Source of the DNA: an uncultured Muribaculaceae bacterium
Lineage (GTDB): Bacteria > Bacteroidota > Bacteroidia > Bacteroidales > Muribaculaceae
DNA length: 40,610 nucleotides
Direction of reading: 5' to 3'
NCBI GenBank assembly: GCA_910578305.1
Contig: CAJTQH010000001.1
Coordinates: 41,670 to 82,279, forward strand
Under the pieces are notes generated by a model. That model had not been told where the DNA came from. It saw only the letters and a program-made list of their open reading frames with translations, and searched no databases. This document shows positions 1 to 7,997 of the stretch, in pieces (positions within the stretch are counted from its first letter, which is position 1; each line of letters starts with the position of its first letter). A program made the translations under genes and the position numbers.

Positions 1-842
1 TACAGCGCGGAGGCCCGTCTACCGGACTGCCGACAAAGACCGAGCAGACCGACCTCATGCAGGCTCTTTACGGCCGCAACGGCGAATCGCCCGTGGCCGT
101 AGTGGCTCCTACCTCGCCCACCGACTGCTTCACCATGGCCTTTGAAGCCGCACGCATAGCCATCGAACACATGACTCCGGTGATACTCCTCACTGATGCT
201 TTCATTGGCAACGGATCGTCGGCATGGCGCATACCCGAATCCGACGAATATCCAGCCATAAAGCCCCCGTATGTCCCCGCCGACAAAATAGCTCAGGGCT
301 CATGGCGCCCTTACGAACGACGTGACGACAACCTTGTGCGCTACTGGGCCATCCCCGGCACAGAAGGAGCCATGCACCGTCTGGGCGGACTTGAAAAAGA
401 CTACAACACAGGTGCCATCAGTACTGATCCGGTCAACCACGAACGCATGGTGATGACCCGTCGTGAAAAGATACGCCGCATAGCTTCCGATATACCCGCT
501 CTCGAAGTGCTCTACGACTGCAACGAAGCCGAAACACTGCTGCTGGGATGGGGCGGAACATACGGACATCTGCGCACAGCCGCTCAGGAACTCAACGCCG
601 CAGGACGCAACGTGGCATTTACACACTTCAGCTACATCAACCCCCTGCCCGCCAACACTCACGAAGTGCTTTCGCGCTACAAACAGGTGATTGTGGCCGA
701 GCTCAACACAGGTATGTTTGCCGACTATCTTCAGGCTCAGTTCCCCGACATCAACATCAAACGCATCAACAAAATACAGGGCCAGCCATTCTTAGTGGAA
801 GAAGTGGTGAACGCCGTTGAAAAAATCATTGACAACGAATAA
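1..842 (+). CDS. korA: 2-oxoglutarate/2-oxoacid:ferredoxin oxidoreductase alpha subunit, C-terminal part (5' truncated)
   Basis: The reading frame is open from the window edge (first full codon at base 3), so this is the last 279 residues of a longer protein. It opens with QRGGPSTGLPTKTEQTD, a hallmark of the pyruvate/2-oxoacid:ferredoxin oxidoreductase alpha subunit, followed by the SPTDCFTMAFEAARIA and TPVILLTDAF segments of the pyrimidine-binding domain. The C-terminal third (LLLGWGGTYGHLRTAAQELN onward) is the transketolase-C-like domain. With KorB it would oxidatively decarboxylate a 2-oxoacid, probably 2-oxoglutarate, to the acyl-CoA while reducing ferredoxin in the cytoplasm. The beta subunit gene starts 5 nt after the stop, so the two are one operon. 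The exact substrate cannot be read from this part. Confidence 0.93.
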   Translation, partial: QRGGPSTGLPTKTEQTDLMQALYGRNGESPVAVVAPTSPTDCFTMAFEAARIAIEHMTPVILLTDAFIGNGSSAWRIPESDEYPAIKPPYVPADKIAQGSWRPYERRDDNLVRYWAIPGTEGAMHRLGGLEKDYNTGAISTDPVNHERMVMTRREKIRRIASDIPALEVLYDCNEAETLLLGWGGTYGHLRTAAQELNAAGRNVAFTHFSYINPLPANTHEVLSRYKQVIVAELNTGMFADYLQAQFPDINIKRINKIQGQPFLVEEVVNAVEKIIDNE

Positions 843-847
843 ATCAC

Positions 848-1840
848 ATGGAAGCAACTAACACAGCATATACGCCAGCCGATTACAAAAGCGACCAGCC
901 GGTTCGCTGGTGCCCCGGATGCGGCGACCACGCCATACTCAACTCCCTCCACAAGGCCATGGCAGCACTGGGAGTACCTCCTCACAAGACTGCCGTGATA
1001 TCGGGCATCGGATGCTCGTCGCGACTCCCATACTACATGAATGCCTATGGCTTCCACACCATACACGGCCGAGCTGCAGCCATAGCCACCGGATTCAAAG
1101 TGGCCAACCCCGAAATGACCGTATGGCAGATATCGGGCGACGGCGACGGACTTGCCATCGGCGGCAATCACTTCATACATGCAGTGCGTCGCAACATCGA
1201 CATCAACATGCTCCTGTTCAACAACAAGATATACGGACTCACAAAGGGTCAGTATTCTCCCACAAGCGACCGCGGCTTCGTGTCAAAATCATCGCCCTAC
1301 GGCACCACGGAAGATCCATTTATTCCTGCCGAGCTTGTGTTTGGAGCGCGAGGCAACTTCTTCGCACGCTCTATTGATGTGGAACTTCAGATATCGCAGG
1401 AAGTGCTTCTGGCTGCCGCTCGCCATCATGGCACTTCAGTAGTGGAGATACTTCAGAACTGCGTGATCTACAACAATGGCATCCACAACCGCATAACCGA
1501 CCGCGAATATCGCGCCGACCGCACCATACATCTGGAACACGGCAAGAAAATGATCTTCGGCAAGGAGATGAACAAGGGTTTGGTTCAAGACGGATTCCTG
1601 CTCAAATCAGTGGAAATTGGCACTGACGGATATACTATCGACGACATACTCGTTCATGACGCGCACACTCAGTCCAACTTCCTCCATCAACAGCTTGCCA
1701 TGATGGACGGCACAGACCTGCCGCTGGCAATAGGCGTGATACGCGATGTGGACTCTCTGACCTACAACGACGAGGTGGATCGCCAGGTCGAAGAACTGCG
1801 CTCGATGATACTTGCCGGCGAAACATGGAAAGTGGACTGA
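848..1840 (+). CDS. korB: 2-oxoglutarate/2-oxoacid:ferredoxin oxidoreductase beta subunit
   Basis: A 330-residue thiamine-diphosphate-binding subunit that pairs with the preceding alpha subunit. Near the N-terminus it has VRWCPGCGDHAIL (about residues 19-31), then GIGCSSRLPYY and the HGRAAAIATG segment. The ThDP/Mg motif GDGDGLAIGGNH runs to the LLFNN asparagine at about residues 97-126, and IYGLTKGQYSPTS follows. Length and motif order match the KorB family. It catalyses ThDP-dependent decarboxylation of the 2-oxoacid and passes electrons to ferredoxin. It is translationally close to korA (5-nt gap) and followed by a strong hairpin terminator, so the korAB operon ends here. Confidence 0.95.
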   Translation: MEATNTAYTPADYKSDQPVRWCPGCGDHAILNSLHKAMAALGVPPHKTAVISGIGCSSRLPYYMNAYGFHTIHGRAAAIATGFKVANPEMTVWQISGDGDGLAIGGNHFIHAVRRNIDINMLLFNNKIYGLTKGQYSPTSDRGFVSKSSPYGTTEDPFIPAELVFGARGNFFARSIDVELQISQEVLLAAARHHGTSVVEILQNCVIYNNGIHNRITDREYRADRTIHLEHGKKMIFGKEMNKGLVQDGFLLKSVEIGTDGYTIDDILVHDAHTQSNFLHQQLAMMDGTDLPLAIGVIRDVDSLTYNDEVDRQVEELRSMILAGETWKVD

Positions 1841-1866
1841 TACAAATCCTATTTTCATAAATACAT

Positions 1867-1910
1867 AACATAGAGGCAGTTCAATGAACTGCCTCTATGT
1901 TATTTTATAC
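1867..1910 (+). terminator. Rho-independent terminator of korAB
   Basis: A near-perfect inverted repeat pairs 1867-1881 with 1887-1901 (arms AACATAGAGGCAGTT and AACTGCCTCTATGTT) and is followed by an AT-rich tail (ATTTTAT). It lies 26 nt after the korB stop and before the SRP RNA promoter. Confidence 0.88.
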
Positions 1911-1981
1911 AAAGTGTAATACTATTGCAGAGTCTGAAGGTTGTTTTCGGGATGAAAATGGTGAAATTTTATGAATGTGCG

Positions 1982-2011
1982 TTGGCAATTCAGGAAAAAT
2001 GTGTACCTTTG
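1982..2011 (+). promoter_or_regulatory. Bacteroidetes-type promoter of the SRP RNA
   Basis: The -7 box TACCTTTG (2004-2011) fits TAnnTTTG exactly. A TTG at 1982-1984 stands 19 nt upstream, in the -33 position. The SRP RNA stem begins 5 nt after the box. Confidence 0.85.
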
Positions 2012-2013
2012 TG

Positions 2014-2118
2014 CCGGGTAAGTCCTACACGACCAGCTCCCCGGGAACTCCGCCAGGTCTTGATCGAAGCAACGGTACCGGGTCGTAGCGGTGCGATGTA
2101 GTAAGCTTACCCTTTTTT
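2014..2118 (+). ncRNA. ffs: Signal recognition particle RNA (4.5S type)
   Basis: This is a hairpin RNA of about 100 nt. Its termini pair (GGGTAAG at 2016-2022 with CTTACCC at 2106-2112) and are followed by a T6 run at 2113-2118 that serves as terminator. Near the tip it carries GCCAGGTCTTGATCGAAGCA (from about 2052), matching the conserved SRP domain IV, in which a CAGGTC strand faces a GAAGCA strand around the Ffh-binding loop. It has its own near-consensus promoter. It would bind Ffh and act in co-translational membrane targeting. The identification rests on the motif and fold; a covariance-model search (Rfam small bacterial SRP) would confirm it. Confidence 0.88.
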
Positions 2119-2294
2119 GTGTCCATACGTAAGCGTACGACTCCACCATAGTCCATCCATACAGCAAAGTTATGACACACTCTCAAAAGCAATCTTCCAA
2201 TACATTTATTATATTATTGAACCGGACATTGTAGCCACGCCACGACGTCTATTGTAATGGGAGCGGATAAATTATGGATGGCTCCGACGCCGGG

Positions 2295-3002
2295 TCAAAG
2301 TTCGTCGGGAAATTTCCGGAAATATTCTTCGAGTATGTGGTGGATATTAAAGTAATATCCGCCTGCGGATTTGCCGTTACGGTCTGTAACGGTGAGAAAT
2401 TCGTAGTAGGGCTCGTAAAATAGATGGTTGGTTATTACAAATCCCATCATGTTGAGCAACACATACTCATGTTGAGGCTCTATCACGTACCAGGCATTTT
2501 CCTCGTCGAGTCCTGTGCCGGTTGATACTATGGCCATGAGTATATAGTTGAATTTATATTGCCAGATGTCGGCAAGAGCTGTGCTTCCACGCTGTCGCAG
2601 CGCGGATATCAGTGTAGACATCTGCTGTAGGTCGAAGGGATTGTCCTGCATGGCCATATTACAGTATTTGATGACGGTATCGCACTCCTGCCGGGTGAGA
2701 TTGGCGCGGTCGATGTTGGCGGCCATGTTGGTAAATGACGGAGTACGGTATGGGTTGTAGTCTTCTTGCAGTGAGTATCCGAGATAGAGATAACGGTATT
2801 TGTCGAGCTTCATGATGGTGTCGTTGCGCTGAAATTCCTCCATGAGTCTCGGATAGTAGTATGGAGATGTGCGGTCGTTGATCTCGCGCTGTATCTGTGA
2901 GAAGTCAGGCTTTTTGCGTGGGATGCGTTCGAAGTCGGTCTGACTGAAGGATGCCATAGCTGGAATGATGGCGAAAATAAGGATGAGAGTACGTAGTATC
3001 AT
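2295..3002 (-). CDS. DUF4919-family exported protein
   Basis: A 235-residue protein beginning MILRTLILIFAI with a cleavable signal peptide (cleavage probably after about residue 21, near ASFSQ). The frame extends further upstream to about 3452, but that extension is not protein-like and runs over the next gene, so the ATG at 3002 is preferred. The mature part is mostly helical, with motifs such as YRYLYLGYSLQEDYNPYR and the C-terminal GGYYFNIHHILEEYF, recalling the Bacteroidetes-specific DUF4919 family, whose function is unknown. It is the last gene of the minus-strand cluster starting at rel, 17 nt after the membrane protein gene. The family call is from memory of its motifs. Confidence 0.72.
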   Translation of the reverse strand: MILRTLILIFAIIPAMASFSQTDFERIPRKKPDFSQIQREINDRTSPYYYPRLMEEFQRNDTIMKLDKYRYLYLGYSLQEDYNPYRTPSFTNMAANIDRANLTRQECDTVIKYCNMAMQDNPFDLQQMSTLISALRQRGSTALADIWQYKFNYILMAIVSTGTGLDEENAWYVIEPQHEYVLLNMMGFVITNHLFYEPYYEFLTVTDRNGKSAGGYYFNIHHILEEYFRKFPDEL

Positions 3003-3019
3003 CGTGGGAAATAATGAAT

Positions 3020-3550
3020 TCAGGGATGAAGAAGATTGATGAATGATATAGTGACAAGTCCGCACATACAGGCGGTTACGGCTACCGGAAGTCCTTTCGC
3101 GCAGGTGAAGTTGAAGAACCGTGCCGATGGAAATCCGAGAGGAGCACCGGCAGGTGTGCGGCTGTAAGCTATGGCTCCGCACATGGCACCGACTACGGCT
3201 CCAATGATCATACCGGCCTGTGATATGATAAGTCCTGTGAATGTGCCGGCCAAAGCGCCTATGGTGATGTAGGGCATGCCGCATCGTGTGCCGGCTATCT
3301 CCGGCGGAAGCATCAGTCCGATCGCAGTGGCCACTACAGCAGCCATGCCCCAGAAAACAAGAGTGCCGCCAACGACTCCCGATGCGGGAAAAAGATGTAG
3401 CAGACATAGGCTCACATAGGCGGCAATCACACTCCAGAAGCGCGACATCCATGTACCGACGAGAGCGGCGATGGCGGCAAGTATACTGAGTGTGAGTATA
3501 ATGATGTCAACAGTGGTTACAGTATCGAATATGTTGTGGATCGGCTCCAT
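3020..3550 (-). CDS. Small glycine-rich polytopic membrane protein, function unknown
   Basis: A 176-residue protein with about five hydrophobic segments (roughly residues 14-34, 37-57, 60-82, 94-125 and 150-172) rich in Gly and Ala, including GALAGTFTGLIISQAGMIIG and VVGAMCGAIAYSR, which look like glycine-zipper helix packing. The ATG at 3550 is the natural start. It lies between the PgpH-like gene and the DUF4919 gene on the same strand with short gaps, so it is probably co-transcribed. Some resemblance to DUF456-type membrane proteins is possible, but I do not recognise the family and assign no function. Confidence 0.75.
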   Translation of the reverse strand: MEPIHNIFDTVTTVDIIILTLSILAAIAALVGTWMSRFWSVIAAYVSLCLLHLFPASGVVGGTLVFWGMAAVVATAIGLMLPPEIAGTRCGMPYITIGALAGTFTGLIISQAGMIIGAVVGAMCGAIAYSRTPAGAPLGFPSARFFNFTCAKGLPVAVTACMCGLVTISFINLLHP

Positions 3551-3583
3551 GACTATAGAGATGATTGCTGGTTATGGAAATGG

Positions 3584-5632
3584 TCAGTCAGGCCGTGACG
3601 GCGTGGAATCTGTCGGCCTGACAGCGTTGGGATATGATATACGGGAGTGATACATGGTGCGCAAGCTGTCGGTAAAGGACTTCTTGATGTCGCGTATATC
3701 GCGGAAGGATATGGGAGAGTCGTTGTGAAGTCCTTCATCGACCTGAGAGTCAATGATGCGATCCACGAGGTTGCTTATACTTTCCGGCGAGTGGTCGGTG
3801 AGCGAGCGCGAAGCGGCTTCCACGGCATCGGCCATCATAAGTATGGATGTCTCGAGCGACTGCGGATTGGGGCCTGGATAGGTGAATGGAGCCGGGTCCA
3901 CATTTTCGTCCGGATGAGCGTTGCAGTATGTAGTGTAGAAAAAGCGAGCGGTGCCCTTGCCATGGTGTTCAAGGATGAAATCGCGCAGACGTGCAGGCAA
4001 CTTGGCCTTTTCGGCGCGTCGCACTCCGTCGGTGACGTGCCCGATGACTATGCGTGCGCTCTGTATTGGCGTGAGGGCATCGTGGGGATTGACTCCGTGC
4101 TGGTTTTCGGTGAAAAACGCGGGATTGCTCATCTTGCCGATGTCGTGGTAGAGAGCACCGGCGCGCACGAGCTGTACGTTGGCTCCCACACGCGATGCGG
4201 CAGCTGCGGCAATATTGCTCACTGCCATAGAGTGCTGAAATGTGCCCGGGCACTCTTCAAAGAGCTCGCGCAGCAATGGATGATTGATATCGGAAAGTTC
4301 AACGAGTGTCACCCTGGAGATGAACCCGAAGGCCTTTTCAATGACGAATATGAGTATGTAGGCAAATGACAGGAGCACGGCATTGACACCAAGCACTCCG
4401 AACATGCGCGGCTGCAGATGGTCGATGCCTCCCGATTGCATTATGTCGATTGCCGTATAAGTGACGGCATAGGCCAGAAATACGCATAAGGCCGTGCGTA
4501 TAAGTTGAGAGCGTTTGCTGAGTTCATTTATAGATACAACAGCGACAAATCCGGCGACAAACTGCATGAGGATGAAGTCCCACATGAAGTGTGTGAGCGA
4601 GGCCACGAGAAGGATAGTGACCATATAGGTGAAGAATGCCGTGCGTGAATCGACGAAGACCAGCACCACGATGGGAATGATGGTGAACGGTACGATGTAT
4701 ATGCCGTGGGTGAACGCCGAAGTAAGTACGAATGCGAATATGGTGAAACAGACGATGACCGACAACAGGAATAGCATCATGCGCGGTTCAGAATACAATT
4801 GCGGACGATATATGGCTGTGTAGGCATACATTATGAGGATGAGCAGTGTAATAATGAGCATCATGCCGAGTTTGGGGTATGTATGCCTGTTGTTGATATT
4901 GTCGCCTCGCTCTCTGACCATCTGCTGGTAGGTGGCGATGTTGGTGAATGTCTGCGGGGTGATACGTTCGCTACGCGACACGATGACTTCGCCCTGCGGA
5001 AGCATGCCTATGGGAGCAAGAGCCCGCTGCGCGTCCTCACGGCGAAAACGTTCTGTCTCTACACTGTCGAGCAGTATATTGGGGCGTAGCGACAGGCTCA
5101 GTCCGGACGCCAGTCCCGATTTGAGATGCTCGGCATTGGCTATAGAGTCGATGCGTATGTATGCACCCCTCGGAGTATAATATTCAGATACGGAGTATGA
5201 TTTGGATGTATGGTCGGAGGGCGACACCATACGAAGCATGTGCAGCGAGTCGCCGGAGTTGATGATGCCGGTGCGGTAGATACGCCGCAAGGCATCGATA
5301 AGCCGAGTGCGCTCTATGGTGTTGAGTCCACGCTGTCGGAGCTGTTCGTCATAGTGGCTTATAACATCCTCGGCAATGGACGCATCGCGATAATAAACCG
5401 GCTGGAAATTGGCTTTCAGGCTGTCGGTGATGGCGGCCCGTCGGTCGTCATCGATGTTGATGGGGATATCGAACGGCGCTATGAGGTCGTCGTAGTTCCA
5501 CAGTTTGTTGACTTCGTAGGAGTAGGATGTCTGTTTCTGTCCGGGTATAAAAATGAATATAAGGACTATGGCTGCTGCGAGGAACAGCAGACGCAACAGC
5601 GTCGGACGGCTGAAATCTGTAAATTTATTCAT
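3584..5632 (-). CDS. 7TM-HD domain phosphohydrolase (PgpH-type c-di-AMP phosphodiesterase family)
   Basis: A 682-residue membrane protein with the 7TMR-HD architecture. It has one N-terminal TM helix (about 11-30), an extracytoplasmic domain (about 31-250), a block of TM helices (about 255-440) and a cytoplasmic HD domain (about 450-650). The metal-binding HD residues are visible: H467 (FQHSM), HDIGK at 496-500, GH at 531-532 and EHHGKG at about 555-560. Known members (Listeria PgpH) hydrolyse cyclic-di-AMP to pApA, and PgpH is inhibited by ppGpp. The start codon overlaps the end of rel by 8 nt, implying translational coupling. The substrate in this organism is inferred from the family. Confidence 0.9.
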   Translation of the reverse strand: MNKFTDFSRPTLLRLLFLAAAIVLIFIFIPGQKQTSYSYEVNKLWNYDDLIAPFDIPINIDDDRRAAITDSLKANFQPVYYRDASIAEDVISHYDEQLRQRGLNTIERTRLIDALRRIYRTGIINSGDSLHMLRMVSPSDHTSKSYSVSEYYTPRGAYIRIDSIANAEHLKSGLASGLSLSLRPNILLDSVETERFRREDAQRALAPIGMLPQGEVIVSRSERITPQTFTNIATYQQMVRERGDNINNRHTYPKLGMMLIITLLILIMYAYTAIYRPQLYSEPRMMLFLLSVIVCFTIFAFVLTSAFTHGIYIVPFTIIPIVVLVFVDSRTAFFTYMVTILLVASLTHFMWDFILMQFVAGFVAVVSINELSKRSQLIRTALCVFLAYAVTYTAIDIMQSGGIDHLQPRMFGVLGVNAVLLSFAYILIFVIEKAFGFISRVTLVELSDINHPLLRELFEECPGTFQHSMAVSNIAAAAASRVGANVQLVRAGALYHDIGKMSNPAFFTENQHGVNPHDALTPIQSARIVIGHVTDGVRRAEKAKLPARLRDFILEHHGKGTARFFYTTYCNAHPDENVDPAPFTYPGPNPQSLETSILMMADAVEAASRSLTDHSPESISNLVDRIIDSQVDEGLHNDSPISFRDIRDIKKSFTDSLRTMYHSRISYPNAVRPTDSTPSRPD

Positions 5633-7868
5633 CGCTTCTTACGGCACTCTGTACGCCTGAGATTTTTTTTATTTTATTGCACAGGCGCACTATGACGTCT
5701 GTGTCGTGTACCAAAACGCCAAGCCGGCAGTGAAACACTTCTTTGTCGGTGTCGATGTGCAGGCTGCGTATGTCGATATTGAGCTGGTTGGATATCAACT
5801 GGGTGAGTTCCTGTAATATGCCATGACGGTCGATGCCTTCGATGAGCACTGTAGCCGGCAGGGAAGTCTGTACCGATTCCCAGCGAGTAGCCACTATTCT
5901 GGGTCCGTATCCGGCCTTGAGCACCTGTGCTCTGGGGCATGTAAGAGTGTGTACTTCGACCTGTCCGTCATCGTTGATATACCCCATCACGTCGTCGCCG
6001 GGAACCGGACGGCAGCAATCGGAGAATACGAAGTTCTGCTCATCGTCCGTCATATATAGCGAGTAGACTTCTTTGGCATTGATCTTCTCCGGCTTGATAA
6101 TTTTCGGAACCGGAGCTACTGTCGATTTGTTTTTGCCTGTTCCTATGCGGAATATTTTTTTGAGCAGCCCCGGAGATGTCTTGGGGGAATCTTTAAACAC
6201 ATATCCTTCAAGAGAAAGTTCGCCGGCACCGAGTTTGTAATAAAGAGTGTCGCGCGATGACACCTTGTAGTAAGCCATGATTTTGGTTATGACCTCATTG
6301 GTACCCTTTACTTCTGCATCGTCAAGAAAATCGGACAGTATTTTCTTGCCTTTTTCGATGTCGGGAGCCTGTTCGTGACGCAGGGCTTTGCGGAGTCGTG
6401 TGCGAGCTTTGGCAGAGCGTAATATCTGTTCCCACTCGGGCTTGGGTTTCTGCGACTGAGATGTAAGCACCTCCACCTGATCACCGCTGCTAAGTTTGTG
6501 AGACAGAGACACCAGCTTGTGGTTGACTTTACCTGCTATGCAGTGCGATCCTATCTGGGAGTGAAGAGTGAAGGCCACATCTAGAACAGTGGCGTTTGAC
6601 GGTAGTGTGATGAGTTCGCCTTTGGGGGTGAACACCACGATTTCGGCAGCAAAAAGATTGAGCTTCAGCGTGTCGAGAAAGTCCACAGCATCTGGGGTAG
6701 GATCTTCAAGAATGTCTTTGATGGTGGAGAGCCAGTAGTGTAGTTCGGTCTCTTCCTCACCTTCGCCCACTTTGTATTTCCAGTGCGCGGCAAAGCCTTT
6801 TTCGGCAATCTCGTCCATGCGTTTTGATCGGATCTGCACTTCCACCCAGTTTCCGTCAGGGCCCATCACAGTCACGTGCAGCGCCTGATAACCGTTGGCC
6901 TTAGGGGTGCTGATCCAGTCGCGTGTGCGCTCCGGATGAAGACGATATATATCCGTGATGGCTGAATATATGTTCCATGCCACGTTTTTTTCAAGAGTCG
7001 GATCGTCGCAGTCGAAAATGATGCGGACGGCATACAGGTCGTAAATTTCTTCGAATGGCACGTGTTTGGTCTCCATCTTTCGCCATATGGAGTAGGCCGA
7101 CTTTACGCGAGCTTTGGCTTCGTAAACGAGTCCCATGCCATTGAGACGCTCAAGAATGGGCTGCGAGAAGTCGGCATACACGGCCTGTCGCCTTGCCTCG
7201 GACTGACGCACCTTTTCAGTGATGTCGGCGTGAGCTGCCGGATGCTCATATTTGAAACTCAGATCCTCAAGCTCGGTCTTGATATTGAAAAGTCCAAGCC
7301 GATATGCCAGCGGAGCGTATACATAGAGCGTTTCACCGGCAATCTTATACTGCTTGTTTGGAGCCATGGAGCCGAGTGTTCGCATGTTATGGAGACGGTC
7401 GGCCATCTTTATCAGCACCACACGAATGTCTTCGCACATTGTCAGGAGGAGCTTGCGGAAATTTTCAGCCTGTAGCGATGCTTTGTCGCCGAATATTCCC
7501 CCGGATATCTTGGTGAGTCCGCTTACGAGTTCGGCTACTTTCGGTCCAAACTGGTGTTCGATGTCTTCGACCGTATATTCAGTATCCTCTACCACATCGT
7601 GAAGCAAGGCGGCACAGATAGATGTGGAGCCGAGTCCGATCTCCTGCGAAGCAATTTTGGCCACTGCTATAGGGTGGAGTATATATGGCTCGCCCGACCG
7701 GCGACGAATGCCTTTATGAGCCTTCTTCGCAAATCTGTAGGCACGCTCTATGATCTCTACTTTTTTGCGGTGGTTGCTACGAAGATATCCTGCCAGAAGA
7801 TCTTGAAATTCAGCTTCTATAAGGCGTTCTTCAGCTTCGGCCGGGAGGTTGTTGTAGTCCAGTTTCAT
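5625..7868 (-). CDS. rel: Bifunctional (p)ppGpp synthetase/hydrolase (RelA/SpoT family)
   Basis: A full-length 747-residue long RSH protein. The N-terminal HD hydrolase domain has HPIAVA and HDVVEDT (H90/D91). The synthetase domain (about 245-365) has YSIWRKM, EIYDLYAVRI, NGYQALHVTV and VEVQIRS. TGS (about 410-470), a cysteine-containing segment (CCRPVPGDD ... TCPRA) and a C-terminal ACT domain (about 670-745) follow. Both active sites look intact, so it should make and degrade the stringent-response alarmone. At the site that is RxKD in Rel/SpoT and ExDD in RelA it reads RTRD (314-317). It is the promoter-proximal gene of a minus-strand operon with the PgpH-like gene. Confidence 0.96.
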   Translation of the reverse strand: MKLDYNNLPAEAEERLIEAEFQDLLAGYLRSNHRKKVEIIERAYRFAKKAHKGIRRRSGEPYILHPIAVAKIASQEIGLGSTSICAALLHDVVEDTEYTVEDIEHQFGPKVAELVSGLTKISGGIFGDKASLQAENFRKLLLTMCEDIRVVLIKMADRLHNMRTLGSMAPNKQYKIAGETLYVYAPLAYRLGLFNIKTELEDLSFKYEHPAAHADITEKVRQSEARRQAVYADFSQPILERLNGMGLVYEAKARVKSAYSIWRKMETKHVPFEEIYDLYAVRIIFDCDDPTLEKNVAWNIYSAITDIYRLHPERTRDWISTPKANGYQALHVTVMGPDGNWVEVQIRSKRMDEIAEKGFAAHWKYKVGEGEEETELHYWLSTIKDILEDPTPDAVDFLDTLKLNLFAAEIVVFTPKGELITLPSNATVLDVAFTLHSQIGSHCIAGKVNHKLVSLSHKLSSGDQVEVLTSQSQKPKPEWEQILRSAKARTRLRKALRHEQAPDIEKGKKILSDFLDDAEVKGTNEVITKIMAYYKVSSRDTLYYKLGAGELSLEGYVFKDSPKTSPGLLKKIFRIGTGKNKSTVAPVPKIIKPEKINAKEVYSLYMTDDEQNFVFSDCCRPVPGDDVMGYINDDGQVEVHTLTCPRAQVLKAGYGPRIVATRWESVQTSLPATVLIEGIDRHGILQELTQLISNQLNIDIRSLHIDTDKEVFHCRLGVLVHDTDVIVRLCNKIKKISGVQSAVRSDE

Positions 7869-7926
7869 GGTGCGTGGCTTTGAGTGGATTGAATAGGTGC
7901 TACTAAGTGTAAATTAATACAGGTTA

Positions 7927-7934
7927 CAAACTTA
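7927..7934 (-). promoter_or_regulatory. -7 box upstream of rel
   Basis: On the minus strand this reads TAAGTTTG, fitting TAnnTTTG, 58 nt before the rel ATG. I could not see a convincing -33 element. It is divergent from the patB-like promoter about 40 nt away. Confidence 0.6.
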
Positions 7935-7967
7935 ATGAATTTTGGCGAGAATTGGCTGAAAAACCAT

Positions 7968-7975
7968 TATATTTG
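7968..7975 (+). promoter_or_regulatory. -7 box of the PatB-like aminotransferase gene
   Basis: TATATTTG fits TAnnTTTG; a TTTG at 7941-7944 is a possible, slightly distant -33 element. Transcription would start near 7980, which rules out the upstream ATG at 7935 and supports the ATG at 7998. Confidence 0.7.
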
Positions 7976-7997
7976 TGGTAATTTTTTTATCACATGT

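Noticed and set aside
2165..2172. Minus-strand -7 box (TAACTTTG) that could drive an antisense RNA across the SRP RNA
   Set aside because: No good -33 element and no terminator or structure downstream in the minus direction; a single 8-mer match is too weak.
2171..2233. 20-codon plus-strand frame after the SRP RNA
   Set aside because: Too short, no ribosome-binding context and no recognisable sequence.
3003..3452. Longer start for the DUF4919 gene
   Set aside because: The extension overlaps the membrane protein gene and is Arg/His/Cys-rich shadow sequence; a clean signal peptide starts at 3002.
7935..7997. Upstream ATG for the PatB-like gene
   Set aside because: A -7 box (7968-7975) lies inside this extension, and family members start at MxKYNFDE, i.e. 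7998.
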